A stretch of DNA of 7,811 nucleotides from Pseudomonadota bacterium (GCA_023451915.1 JAEXXS010000331.1:1-7811), one strand, 5' to 3'; counted from the first letter of the stretch, positions 1-6,431 are shown. Numbers and translations are program-made. Notes: a model not told the origin generated them from the letters alone.

Positions 1-1444
1 TGTTGATATTGTGCTTGCCGCAGATCGTGCCGAGCAGGCCGATCATGCCCGGAACGTCCTTGTTGGTGACATAGAGCATGTGCGGACCGACCTCGGCATC
101 GAGGTTGATTCCCTTGATCTGGATGAAACGCGGCTTGCCATCCGAGAAACAGGTTCCGGCAATGGAGCGCTCGCGCAGCGTTGTGCGTACCGTCAGCTTG
201 ATATAGCCGTCAAAAATGCCGGACTTATCGCGCTTTACTTCCGAAACGATGATGCCGCGTTCCTTCACCATGATCGGCGCCGAAACCATGTTAACGTCGG
301 CCACCTGCGGGCGAATGAGACCAGCCAGAGCAGCACTGAGCAAAGCGCGTGTGTTCATGGCCGAGGTGGAACCGTCGAACAGCACTTCCACTTCCTCGAT
401 CGGCTCGTCGGTCACCTGACCGACAAAGGCGCCGAGAACTTCCGCCAGCTTCACAAACGGCCGCAGGCGCGGCGCTTCTTCTGCCGTGATCGACGGCATG
501 TTGATGGCGTTGGAAACCGCACCCTTCACCAGATAGTCCGACATTTGCTCGGCGACCTGGAGGGCGACATTTTCCTGCGCTTCCGAGGTCGAAGCCCCCA
601 GATGCGGCGTACAGACGACATTCGGCAGGGAGAAAAGTTCATTCTCCGTCGCAGGCTCGACCTCGTAAACGTCGATACCGGCCCCAGCCACATGGCCGGA
701 TTTCAGCGCGGCAATAAGGTCTTTTTCGACAATCAGACCGCCGCGGGCGCAATTGACGATGCGAACGCCCGGCTTGGTCTTGGCAAGGCTTTCCGCATTG
801 ATGAGGTTGCGGGTCTTGTCGGTTAGCGGCGTGTGCAGCGTGATGAAATCGGCGCGGGCGAGCAGCTCGTCCAGCTCCACTTTTTCGACGCCCAGTTCCT
901 GCGCGCGCGCTTCCGATAGGAACGGATCGAAAGCCACCACATGCATTTTGAGGCCAATGCCGCGTGTGGCGACAATCGAACCGATATTGCCGCAGCCGAC
1001 GACGCCGAGCGTCTTGCCGGTGATTTCCACACCCATGAAGCGGTTCTTTTCCCACTTGCCTGCGCGGGTGGAAGCATCTGCTTCCGGCAGCTGGCGCGCC
1101 ACGGCGAACATCAGCGCAATGGCGTGCTCTGCCGTGGTGATCGAATTGCCGAACGGCGTATTCATCACGATGATGCCGCGACGCGACGCAGCGGGGATAT
1201 CGACATTGTCCACGCCGATACCGGCGCGACCGACAACCTTGAGATTTTTGGCAGCGGCGATCAGCTTTTCCGTGACCTTGGTGGCCGACCGGATTGCCAG
1301 ACCGTCATACTGACCGATGACTTCGAGAAGCTTTTCCTTATCCTTGCCGAGATCGGGCAAGTAATCGACTTCAACACCGCGATCCTTGAAAATCTGGACG
1401 GCAGTGGGCGAAAGCTTATCGGATACGAGAACGCGAGGTGCCAT
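1..1444 (-). CDS. serA: D-3-phosphoglycerate dehydrogenase (C-terminus cut by window edge)
   Basis: SerA oxidises 3-phosphoglycerate to 3-phosphohydroxypyruvate with NAD+, the first committed step of cytosolic serine synthesis. I translated this frame directly: it starts MAPRVLVSDKLS at 1444 and stays open for 481 codons to the left edge. Residues 1-100 and 280-300 form the substrate-binding fold. The NAD-binding Rossmann domain carries GCGNIG (140-145), and the expected catalytic triad is Arg224 (NCARGG), Glu253 (EVEP) and His271 (TPHLGAS). A long intervening domain follows, and the last visible residues (NKDVPGMIGLLGT) are the start of an ACT domain, the usual site of serine feedback. This is the long type of about 525-533 residues, so roughly 50 residues are missing. 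The start is supported by a perfect AGGAGG (1455-1450) five bases upstream. It lies downstream of serC on the same strand, 213 bases away, and probably shares its transcript. Confidence 0.97.
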   Translation of the reverse strand, partial: MAPRVLVSDKLSPTAVQIFKDRGVEVDYLPDLGKDKEKLLEVIGQYDGLAIRSATKVTEKLIAAAKNLKVVGRAGIGVDNVDIPAASRRGIIVMNTPFGNSITTAEHAIALMFAVARQLPEADASTRAGKWEKNRFMGVEITGKTLGVVGCGNIGSIVATRGIGLKMHVVAFDPFLSEARAQELGVEKVELDELLARADFITLHTPLTDKTRNLINAESLAKTKPGVRIVNCARGGLIVEKDLIAALKSGHVAGAGIDVYEVEPATENELFSLPNVVCTPHLGASTSEAQENVALQVAEQMSDYLVKGAVSNAINMPSITAEEAPRLRPFVKLAEVLGAFVGQVTDEPIEEVEVLFDGSTSAMNTRALLSAALAGLIRPQVADVNMVSAPIMVKERGIIVSEVKRDKSGIFDGYIKLTVRTTLRERSIAGTCFSDGKPRFIQIKGINLDAEVGPHMLYVTNKDVPGMIGLLGTICGKHNIN

Positions 1445-1449
1445 TTGGG

Positions 1450-1455
1450 CCTCCT
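1450..1455 (-). promoter_or_regulatory. serA ribosome binding site
   Basis: The minus strand reads AAAAGGAGGCCCAA and then ATG. The AGGAGG core is a full match to the anti-Shine-Dalgarno sequence with 5-base spacing. It fixes the serA start at 1444 and is much stronger than the sites of the other genes here. Confidence 0.85.
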
Positions 1456-1466
1456 TTTGTTTTGAC

Positions 1467-1590
1467 CACATCCCGAAAACCGTTTCACACTTTGCGGGAT
1501 GTGCTCGAACAATTCCTGACCAAGCATTTCAAACGATGAGCTTGCAGATAGGCACCGCCTTGGGCTCATTCTGGCTCATGCGAAATGCTG
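1467..1590. repeat. RIME-like palindromic intergenic repeat (candidate)
   Basis: CACATCCCG (1467-1475) and CGGGATGTG (1495-1503) are perfect 9-base inverted arms around a 19-base spacer reading AAAACCGTTTCACACTTTG. The combination of CATCCCGAAAACCGTTTCACAC and a returning CGGGATG is typical of the short mosaic repeats scattered between genes in Rhizobiales (RIME and related Brucella/Ochrobactrum elements); this comes from memory of the family, not a search. A second inverted pair, AGCATTTC (1523-1530) and GAAATGCT (1582-1589), may mark the far end of the same element, so the outer limits are uncertain. The element sits in the serC-serA gap, with its inner palindrome only 12 bases upstream of the serA ribosome binding site. 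In mRNA it would form a hairpin that could affect processing or stability between the two genes. The rest of the gap shows no clear promoter. Confidence 0.55.
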
Positions 1591-1609
1591 CAAATATTCT
1601 GGAAATGCG

Positions 1610-1641
1610 AGCCGTGGCCTAACCGATGGCCAGCCACGGCT
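1610..1641 (-). terminator. Inverted repeat after serC, weak terminator or processing hairpin
   Basis: AGCCGTGGC (1610-1618) and GCCACGGCT (1633-1641) form a perfect 9-bp GC-rich stem with a 14-base loop. It begins 17 bases past the serC stop. In the direction of transcription the stem is followed by CGCATTTCC, which has no real U-tract, so efficient intrinsic termination is doubtful. Partial attenuation or 3' protection of the serC part of a serC-serA transcript fits better. Confidence 0.4.
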
Positions 1642-1657
1642 GAAGCAGGAGCGCGCC

Positions 1658-2833
1658 TCAGGCAGCAGCCTTGAGTGCAGCTTTCTGCGCTTCAAAAGCC
1701 CAGTCGAGCCAATGGGTCAGCGCTTCCAGATCGGAGGTTTCGACCGTCGCGCCAGCCCAGATACGCAGGCCCGAAGGCGCATCGCGATAAGCGCCGATAT
1801 CATAGGCGACGCCTTCTTTTTCCAGCGCCGTGACGATGCCCTTGGCGAAAGCCGCCTGCGCTTCGGCAGAAAGTGCGGTCACTTCCGGATCGACGATGGT
1901 AAGGCACACGGAGGTGTTGGAACGATTTTCCGGCTTCGCGGCCAGATTGGCGATCCATGGCGTCCTGGCCACGAAAGCATCCAGAACAGCAAAATTGCTG
2001 TCGGCGCGTCCGACCAGACCGTCAAGGCCGCCAATCGACTTCGCCCAGTTGAGCGCGTCGAGATAGTCTTCCACGCAGAGCATGGAGGGCGTGTTGATGG
2101 TTTCGCCGACAAAGATGCCTTCGATCAGCTTGCCGCCGGACGTCATGCGGAAAATCTTCGGCAGCGGCCATGCAGGCTTGTAGCTTTCCAGACGCTCGAC
2201 CGCACGCGGGCTGAGGATCAGCATGCCATGCGCGCCCTCGCCGCCCAGAACCTTCTGCCAGGAGAAGGTGACGACATCAAGCTTCGCGAAATCTAGACGC
2301 TGCGCGAAAGCCGCAGAGGTGGCGTCGCAGAAGGTCAGGCCCTTGCGATCCGCCGGGATGAAATCTCCGTTCGGAACGCGTGCGCCAGAGGTGGTGCCGT
2401 TCCAGGTGAAGACGACATCGCGGTCAAAATCGACCTGCGAAAAATCGACAATCTCGCCGTAAGGCGCTGTAAAGGTGCGCACATCTTCGAGCTTGAGCTG
2501 CTTGGTCACATCCGTCACCCAGCCCGCACCGAAGCTTTCCCACGCGACCATATCGACGCCGCGCGCGCCGAGCATGGACCACAGCGCCATTTCCACAGCG
2601 CCAGTGTCGGATGCCGGAACAATGCCGATACGGTAATCGGCAGGCACCTGCAGGATTTCGCGGGTAAGGTCGATGGCGTCTTTGAGCTTGGTCTTGCCGA
2701 TTTTCGCGCGATGCGAACGGCCAAGAGCCGCATCGGCCAGCGCATTAAGCGACCAGCCGGGACGTTTTGCACAGGGACCGGATGAAAAATTAGGGTTAGC
2801 CGGGCGAACTACCGGCTTCGCAATCGTCGTCAT
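1658..2833 (-). CDS. serC: Phosphoserine aminotransferase
   Basis: SerC is a cytosolic PLP-dependent enzyme that transfers an amino group from glutamate to 3-phosphohydroxypyruvate, giving phosphoserine. It is the step after SerA, and the same enzyme can serve pyridoxal phosphate synthesis. The 391-residue protein begins with the substrate loop [15 protein letters not shown] (13-27). WNGTTSG (154-160) and FCDATSA (168-174) supply cofactor contacts, with Asp170 the likely partner of the pyridine nitrogen. [13 protein letters not shown] (191-203) holds the Schiff-base lysine, Lys194. Length and motifs match the alphaproteobacterial/Methanosarcina-type SerC branch rather than the roughly 360-residue E. 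coli type. The ATG at 2833 follows a Shine-Dalgarno sequence (AGAGGAU, 2849-2843) that lies inside a leader hairpin, which points to translational control. serA follows on the same strand. Confidence 0.97.
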   Translation of the reverse strand: MTTIAKPVVRPANPNFSSGPCAKRPGWSLNALADAALGRSHRAKIGKTKLKDAIDLTREILQVPADYRIGIVPASDTGAVEMALWSMLGARGVDMVAWESFGAGWVTDVTKQLKLEDVRTFTAPYGEIVDFSQVDFDRDVVFTWNGTTSGARVPNGDFIPADRKGLTFCDATSAAFAQRLDFAKLDVVTFSWQKVLGGEGAHGMLILSPRAVERLESYKPAWPLPKIFRMTSGGKLIEGIFVGETINTPSMLCVEDYLDALNWAKSIGGLDGLVGRADSNFAVLDAFVARTPWIANLAAKPENRSNTSVCLTIVDPEVTALSAEAQAAFAKGIVTALEKEGVAYDIGAYRDAPSGLRIWAGATVETSDLEALTHWLDWAFEAQKAALKAAA

Positions 2834-2880
2834 GTTGTTTCTATCCTCTCAGATAGCACGCGTCTCGGTGGGGAGACGTG
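2834..2880 (-). ncRNA. serC leader RNA motif (cis-regulatory)
   Basis: The 47 bases before the serC ATG fold into two hairpins on the transcribed strand. The first pairs CGUCUC (2878-2873) with GAGACG (2866-2861) around a CCCACC loop. It may extend with CACG (2880-2877) against CGUG (2860-2857) in an alternative register. The second pairs CUAUC (2856-2852) with GAUAG (2845-2841) around UGAGAG, so that AGAGGAU, the serC ribosome binding site, lies partly in the loop and partly in the 3' arm. A final hairpin overlapping the serC ribosome binding site is the defining trait of the serC RNA motif described upstream of serC-serA in alphaproteobacteria. Family membership is recognised by position and fold, not by a covariance model. 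The ligand or effector is not known to me. Confidence 0.8.
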
Positions 2881-2891
2881 GCCCACTGATG

Positions 2892-2920
2892 GGAATAGCG
2901 GAAAGCGCTGTTTCCTGCAA
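2892..2920 (-). promoter_or_regulatory. Putative serC promoter
   Basis: On the minus strand TTGCAG (2920-2915) and TATTCC (2897-2892) are separated by exactly 17 bases, a plausible housekeeping-sigma promoter. Transcription would begin near 2885, just ahead of the first leader hairpin, which fits the serC leader model well. Both boxes are imperfect. The region also contains an inverted repeat, GCTGTT (2907-2912) with AACAGC (2919-2924), just past the upstream barrel gene; that repeat could act as a weak terminator for the gene, though only a short TTT follows it. Confidence 0.4.
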
Positions 2921-2926
2921 CAGCCT

Positions 2927-3616
2927 TTACCAGGTCGTGAAACGAATACCGGCGCGCAGCTGATGCGACTTGATATCCTTGTCGCTGATCGTGATGCCGT
3001 TGCCGCTGACCACATCGCCGCTGCTGATGACGCCATAACGATAGCCGAGATCGAGCTTGATGTTGGAAGCCACGTCGATCCCGACACCCGCCATCAGCGC
3101 CCAGGCAAAGCGATAGTCATCATCGGACTTGAAGTCGCCAGCGCCCGTGTCGAAGCTGTAACGCAGATTGGCAAAGCCGAGACCGCCGCCGAGATAAGGC
3201 GTGAAGCCGGAGAAATTGCCAAGATCCACATAGGCATTAGCCATCATGTCCCAGATACGGGCTTCGGCTGGGAAGTCGTCCAGATCCTGCTTGGAATAGC
3301 TGCCAGTCACGTCGGCGCGCAGATAATCGGTGAACTGATAACCGACACCGACCGAAGGCACGAAATTCTTATCCAGATCGAAGCTTTCGGAAATGCTGTT
3401 CCCAAACTGGTCTCTGGCCGTCAGTCCGGTTTTCGAAGAAATGTTATAACCAAGATCGCCGCGCAGATACCAGCCGGAACCCACTTCCACAGGCTGCGCT
3501 TCGACGACAGGTTCGTAACCAACGGCATCGAGATCAGCCGCCGCAGCAACGGATGCAACGCTGAAACCCGCCAGAGCAACAGCCGACAGGTTGAGAGCAC
3601 GCCACTTCGCAAACAT
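2927..3616 (-). CDS. Outer-membrane beta-barrel protein, Omp25/Omp31-like (229 aa)
   Basis: This is a small beta-barrel of the porin-family/opacity-like class (OMP_b-brl) expected in the outer membrane. The N-terminus MFAKWRALNLSAVALAG is a signal peptide, with cleavage likely after the alanine run near residue 26. The mature chain begins acidic and proline-bearing. It then shows GWYLRGDLGY (48-57), VGYQFTDYLRADVT (91-104), NAYVDLGNFSGFTPY (137-151) and KLDLGYRYG (197-205), alternating strands typical of an eight-stranded barrel. It ends RAGIRFTTW, with a terminal aromatic suited to BAM recognition, although Trp is less usual than Phe. I chose the ATG at 3616 because GGGGA lies seven bases upstream; an in-frame ATG 14 codons earlier (3658) has no such site and would spoil the signal peptide. 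It is the shorter paralogue of its upstream neighbour. Exact function (structural, porin, adhesin) cannot be read from the sequence. Confidence 0.9.
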   Translation of the reverse strand: MFAKWRALNLSAVALAGFSVASVAAAADLDAVGYEPVVEAQPVEVGSGWYLRGDLGYNISSKTGLTARDQFGNSISESFDLDKNFVPSVGVGYQFTDYLRADVTGSYSKQDLDDFPAEARIWDMMANAYVDLGNFSGFTPYLGGGLGFANLRYSFDTGAGDFKSDDDYRFAWALMAGVGIDVASNIKLDLGYRYGVISSGDVVSGNGITISDKDIKSHQLRAGIRFTTW

Positions 3617-3647
3617 GATGAGATCCCCGCTCATAAGAATAGTCTCA

Positions 3648-3653
3648 ATTATG
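3648..3653 (-). promoter_or_regulatory. Possible -10 box of the 229-aa barrel gene
   Basis: CATAAT on the minus strand matches the TATAAT consensus at five of six positions, about 32 bases upstream of the ATG at 3616. No convincing -35 box stands at the right distance; TTTATC is about 20 bases away. The gene must have its own promoter if the terminator just upstream works, so this is a best guess. Confidence 0.25.
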
Positions 3654-3704
3654 AACATCTATGGTTAATGCCTGATAAAAATCGGGAGATATTTAAGGAT
3701 TACC

Positions 3705-3735
3705 GCAAAGAAAAAGGCCCGGTTTCCCGGGCCTT
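3705..3735 (-). terminator. Intrinsic terminator of the 278-aa barrel gene
   Basis: On the minus strand AAGGCCCGG (3735-3727) pairs perfectly with CCGGGCCTT (3722-3714) around a GAAA tetraloop and is followed by TTTCTTT. It starts 23 bases past the stop codon at 3759. A 9-bp GC-rich stem, stable tetraloop and U-tract make this a clear rho-independent terminator, separating the two barrel genes into different transcripts. Confidence 0.93.
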
Positions 3736-3758
3736 CGATTGCAATTATTGATGTTGGC

Positions 3759-4595
3759 TTACTTGTAGACCGGGCCGTCCACAATGGTCGAAACCTGCTG
3801 CGGCGCATAAGGCGCATTCGATCCGCCGAACATGTAGCGCAGGCCGACGCGGACGTCATGAACGTCCATGCCATTATCGTAACCGTCGCCGATATACGGG
3901 TTGCCTTCAAACATCTTGCCGCCATTGATATGGCGATAGCGATAGCCGGCATCGAGCTTGAGGTTCTGCGTCAGATCGACGGAAGCACCTGCCATGAGGG
4001 CATAGGTGAAGCGCCAGTTGGCCGTGCCGTCCACAGAGCCGCCGTAACGCGCGTCCTCAATGTCGTTCCAACGCACGCGCGTTCCACCGATACCGGCGCC
4101 GACATAGGGCGTGAAGCCCGCAAAGTTGCCGAGATCGACATAAGCATTGGCCAGGATGGACAGCGCCGAGAAATGGCTGCGTTCGTCGGAGGCGCAGGAA
4201 GCGTCGCCGTTGCAGGCTTCACCGTAGGTATTGCCCTCGAACTTCGCACGGGTCATGTAATCGACCGTCAGATCGGTGCGGAAGTAATCCGTCAGCTGGT
4301 AGCCGACGCCGCCGCCGATCAGGAACGAACCTTTCAGATCGCCATAAAGCGTGTTGCTGCCGAATGTCGACGGGCCGCAATCGCAATTGTCGATGGTTGC
4401 ATAATCCGCATCCTTGAATTTCGGCTTCGAATAGCCGAGATCGCCACGCAGATACCAGCCGCCGACCGCAGGCGGCGCTACAACCACTTCCGGAACCACT
4501 GGCGGTTCAATCAGATCCGCCGCCAATGCGCCCGTGGCCATCATGGCGACAGATGCAGCCAAGCCGCCGAAAAAAGTTTTCACAAGACCGTTCAT
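3759..4595 (-). CDS. Outer-membrane beta-barrel protein with C-terminal extension (278 aa)
   Basis: This is a second OMP_b-brl/Omp25-Omp31-like protein. A signal peptide (MNGLVKTFFGGLAASVAMMA, cleavage probably after ATGALA near residue 25) precedes a Pro/Val-rich linker (31-44). The barrel then starts with GWYLRGDLGY (46-55), the same block as in the downstream paralogue. Other shared blocks are VGYQLTDYFRTDLT (97-110), ANAYVDLGNFAGFTPY (149-164) and LKLDAGYRYR (212-221). Two features stand out: four cysteines in putative surface loops (71, 73, 128, 134), and about 22 residues after the apparent last strand (VRVGLRYMF, 248-256), so the chain ends PVYK rather than in a strand with a terminal aromatic. 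The ATG at 4595 follows GGGGCAGACG; longer in-frame starts (an ATG four codons earlier, a TTG at 4655) lack a ribosome site and would spoil the signal peptide. It has its own terminator. The precise role is unknown. Confidence 0.9.
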   Translation of the reverse strand: MNGLVKTFFGGLAASVAMMATGALAADLIEPPVVPEVVVAPPAVGGWYLRGDLGYSKPKFKDADYATIDNCDCGPSTFGSNTLYGDLKGSFLIGGGVGYQLTDYFRTDLTVDYMTRAKFEGNTYGEACNGDASCASDERSHFSALSILANAYVDLGNFAGFTPYVGAGIGGTRVRWNDIEDARYGGSVDGTANWRFTYALMAGASVDLTQNLKLDAGYRYRHINGGKMFEGNPYIGDGYDNGMDVHDVRVGLRYMFGGSNAPYAPQQVSTIVDGPVYK

Positions 4596-4616
4596 CGTCT
4601 GCCCCATAGAAATATC

Positions 4617-4634
4617 ATAACGCCGGAGCGTTAT
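4617..4634 (-). promoter_or_regulatory. Leader hairpin upstream of the 278-aa barrel gene
   Basis: ATAACGC (minus 4634-4628) and GCGTTAT (4623-4617) form a perfect 7-bp inverted repeat with a UCCG loop. It lies 21 bases upstream of the ATG at 4595, ahead of the GGGG ribosome site. There is no U-tract after it, so it is not a terminator. It could be a 5' stability element, common in long-lived outer-membrane-protein mRNAs, or a DNA operator. No regulator can be named. Confidence 0.4.
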
Positions 4635-4723
4635 CCTCGCTTTCAATAGGGACAATAGATTTTAAAAGTTAATTACAACTTAACCTTGTTTTTTAACGAT
4701 ACTTTTTAATAAATCTTAGAGAT
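4635..4723 (-). promoter_or_regulatory. AT-rich promoter region of the 278-aa barrel gene
   Basis: These bases between the glmM terminator and the barrel gene leader are far richer in A/T than the surrounding DNA. On the minus strand they hold TTGTAA (4678-4673) and, downstream, the candidate -10 strings TAAAAT and TATTGT, none at ideal spacing. Inverted arms AAGTT (4666-4670) and AACTT (4677-4681) could be an operator or simply AT bias. A promoter must lie here because a strong terminator closes glmM, but I cannot place the boxes with certainty. Confidence 0.35.
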
Positions 4724-4761
4724 GGCTAAAATAAAAACGGCGCATCAGAGACGCGCCGTTT
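4724..4761 (-). terminator. Intrinsic terminator of glmM
   Basis: AAACGGCGC (minus 4761-4753) pairs with GCGCCGTTT (4743-4735) as a perfect 9-bp stem with a 9-base loop, followed by further T residues (TTATTTT). It starts 22 bases after the glmM stop. Stem and U-tract are both strong. Confidence 0.93.
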
Positions 4762-4783
4762 CAATAAATCAAGTGTTGTCAAA

Positions 4784-6136
4784 TCAGGCTGCGTTGCCCA
4801 CCGACGAGATAACATCAACGATATCGTTGACCACTTTTTCAACCAGAACGCGATCATCGCCTTCCGCCATCACGCGGATCAAAGGCTCGGTTCCCGACGG
4901 GCGGATCACCAGGCGGCCCTGCACACCGAGGCGTGCCCGCGCTTCATCGATAGCGCTCTTGACGTTCTTGTTTTCGAGCGGCTTTCCGCCGGTGGTGCGC
5001 ACATTCTTGAGCAATTGCGGCACCGGCTCGAACTTGCGGCAAATCTCGCTCAGCGGCTTTTGCGCTTCCTGCATGACAGCCAGAATCTGCAAGGCAGAGA
5101 TCAGACCGTCGCCCGTCGTGGCGAAATCCGACAGGACGATGTGACCGGACTGTTCGCCGCCCACGTTGAAACCATGTTCGCGCATATGTTCCACGACATA
5201 GCGGTCGCCAACCTTGGTGCGGGCAAGGGTCAGATTGTGATCGGTCAGGAACCGCTCCAGTCCAAGATTGGACATGATGGTTGCGACAATGCCGCCACCC
5301 GTCAGCCGATCCGTATTGGCCCATGATTCGGCAATCACCGCCATCAGCTGGTCACCGTCGATCACAGATCCGGTTTCATCGACCAGAAGCACGCGATCCG
5401 CGTCGCCATCAAGCGCAATGCCGACATCGGCGCGCAGTTCCTGCACCTTCTTCATCAGACCAATCGGATGCGTCGAACCGCAGTCCTCATTGATATTGAT
5501 GCCGTTCGGCTCGTCATTGATGGTGATGACTTCCGCGCCAAGTTCCCAAAGGGCTGCCGGAGCCACCTTGTAACCGGCGCCATTGGCGCAATCGATTACC
5601 ACACGCAGGCCATTGAGCGCGATATTGCGCGGCATGGTGCGCTTGGCAAATTCGATATAGCGGTAAATATCGCCGTCCACGCGCTTGGCCTTGCCGATTG
5701 CGCCGTGACTGGCCAGCAGCGCCGACAGATCACCGTCGATCAGCTTTTCAATCTGAATCTCGATCTCGTCCGAGAGCTTGAAGCCATCCGGACCGAACAG
5801 CTTGATGCCGTTATCGTAATAGGGATTGTGCGAAGCCGAGATCATCACGCCGATATCGGCGCGCAGCGAGCGGCAGAGCATGGCGACAGCAGGCGTCGGT
5901 ATCGGTCCGAGCAGGAACACGTCCATGCCCGCAGCCGTGAAACCGGCGACCAGCGCGTTTTCCAGCATATAGCCGGAACGGCGCGTATCCTTGCCGATCA
6001 CCACCCGCGAAACCTGACCCGAACGGCGGAAGATATGGCCCACCGCCATGCCAACTTTCATGGCAATATCCGGCGTCATGGGGAAACTGTTCGCCTGTCC
6101 GCGAATGCCATCCGTTCCGAAGTATTTCCGTGTCAT
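4784..6136 (-). CDS. glmM: Phosphoglucosamine mutase
   Basis: GlmM interconverts glucosamine-6-phosphate and glucosamine-1-phosphate in the cytosol. It feeds GlmU and UDP-GlcNAc, hence peptidoglycan and lipopolysaccharide, and is normally essential. The 450-residue protein has all four alpha-phosphohexomutase signatures: N-terminal [10 protein letters not shown] (4-13), the active-site loop [12 protein letters not shown] with phosphoserine Ser102, the metal-binding loop DGDADR with Asp243, Asp245 and Asp247, the sugar-binding GGEQSGH (326-332), and the phosphate-binding [10 protein letters not shown] (412-421). Length is standard for the family. The ATG at 6136 is chosen because homologues begin [10 protein letters not shown] and AAGG lies eight bases upstream; a GTG at 6196 would add 20 unrelated residues. 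It follows ftsH on the same strand but behind a terminator, and the folP gene found between them in E. coli is absent here. Confidence 0.98.
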   Translation of the reverse strand: MTRKYFGTDGIRGQANSFPMTPDIAMKVGMAVGHIFRRSGQVSRVVIGKDTRRSGYMLENALVAGFTAAGMDVFLLGPIPTPAVAMLCRSLRADIGVMISASHNPYYDNGIKLFGPDGFKLSDEIEIQIEKLIDGDLSALLASHGAIGKAKRVDGDIYRYIEFAKRTMPRNIALNGLRVVIDCANGAGYKVAPAALWELGAEVITINDEPNGININEDCGSTHPIGLMKKVQELRADVGIALDGDADRVLLVDETGSVIDGDQLMAVIAESWANTDRLTGGGIVATIMSNLGLERFLTDHNLTLARTKVGDRYVVEHMREHGFNVGGEQSGHIVLSDFATTGDGLISALQILAVMQEAQKPLSEICRKFEPVPQLLKNVRTTGGKPLENKNVKSAIDEARARLGVQGRLVIRPSGTEPLIRVMAEGDDRVLVEKVVNDIVDVISSVGNAA

Positions 6137-6253
6137 ATTTTTAGCCTTGCGTTGAGCCACGTCGCTGTCCCGGTGCCGCCGATATATGCTGCTCACTTCA
6201 GCCAGAGCGCAATAGTCGCGCAGGCCCGCAACTTTGACAGCTATTTTCTTGGG

Positions 6254-6283
6254 TTAATAACCTAAAATGCCTGTTCTATGCAA
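6254..6283 (-). promoter_or_regulatory. Putative glmM promoter
   Basis: On the minus strand TTGCAT (6283-6278) and TATTAA (6259-6254) are separated by 18 bases. The -10 overlaps a small palindrome, GGTTATTAACC (6262-6252), which could be an operator. A promoter is needed because ftsH ends in a strong terminator. The placement would give a leader of about 110 bases, long but possible. Confidence 0.35.
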
Positions 6284-6401
6284 TTTCGTCTTTGGGAGAG
6301 CCCAAAGTGACCCCGGCTTCTGAAACGGTTCCGGTTCCGTCAAAAGATGATGCACCGAAATCCTTAACCGAGCCTTTGCAAGTCCTGCGCGAGATATAGA
6401 C

Positions 6402-6431
6402 AAAAAGAAAGCCGGGCGAAACCCGGCTTTC
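6402..6431 (-). terminator. Intrinsic terminator of ftsH
   Basis: GAAAGCCGGG (minus 6431-6422) pairs perfectly with CCCGGCTTTC (6416-6407) around a TTTCG loop and runs into TTTTT (6406-6402). It begins 23 bases after the ftsH stop. The 10-bp stem and U-tract make it a very clear terminator. In the opposite direction the tail is only CTTTCGTCGTCTC, so plus-strand termination would be weaker. Confidence 0.95.

Noticed and set aside
11..826. Open frame of 271 codons on the plus strand
   Set aside because: It runs antisense to serA, whose dehydrogenase motifs are intact on the other strand; composition is Arg/His-rich with no recognisable domain, as expected of a shadow frame in high-GC DNA.
1386..1622. 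Plus-strand frame of 78 codons over the serC-serA gap
   Set aside because: It spans the serA start and the palindromic repeat, ends in a hairpin arm, and shows no ribosome site or family resemblance.
3858..4649. Open frame of 263 codons on the plus strand, opposite the larger barrel gene
   Set aside because: The minus strand has a signal peptide, barrel motifs, ribosome site and terminator; the plus frame runs into the barrel gene leader and has no such support.
4596..4655. Longer start (TTG 4655) for the 278-aa barrel protein
   Set aside because: It would place charged residues before the signal peptide and would translate through the leader hairpin; no ribosome site precedes it.
6137..6196. 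Longer glmM start at GTG 6196 adding 20 residues
   Set aside because: The added residues are unlike GlmM N-termini, and the ATG at 6136 begins the conserved [10 protein letters not shown] with a ribosome site in place.
6252..6262. GGTTAATAACC palindrome as a specific repressor operator
   Set aside because: It is only 11 bases long, overlaps a promoter-like -10 by chance-compatible AT content, and no matching regulator or second copy is visible in the window.
5468..6265. Open frame of 265 codons on the plus strand
   Set aside because: It is antisense to glmM, which has all four family signatures; no ribosome site or domain supports the plus frame.
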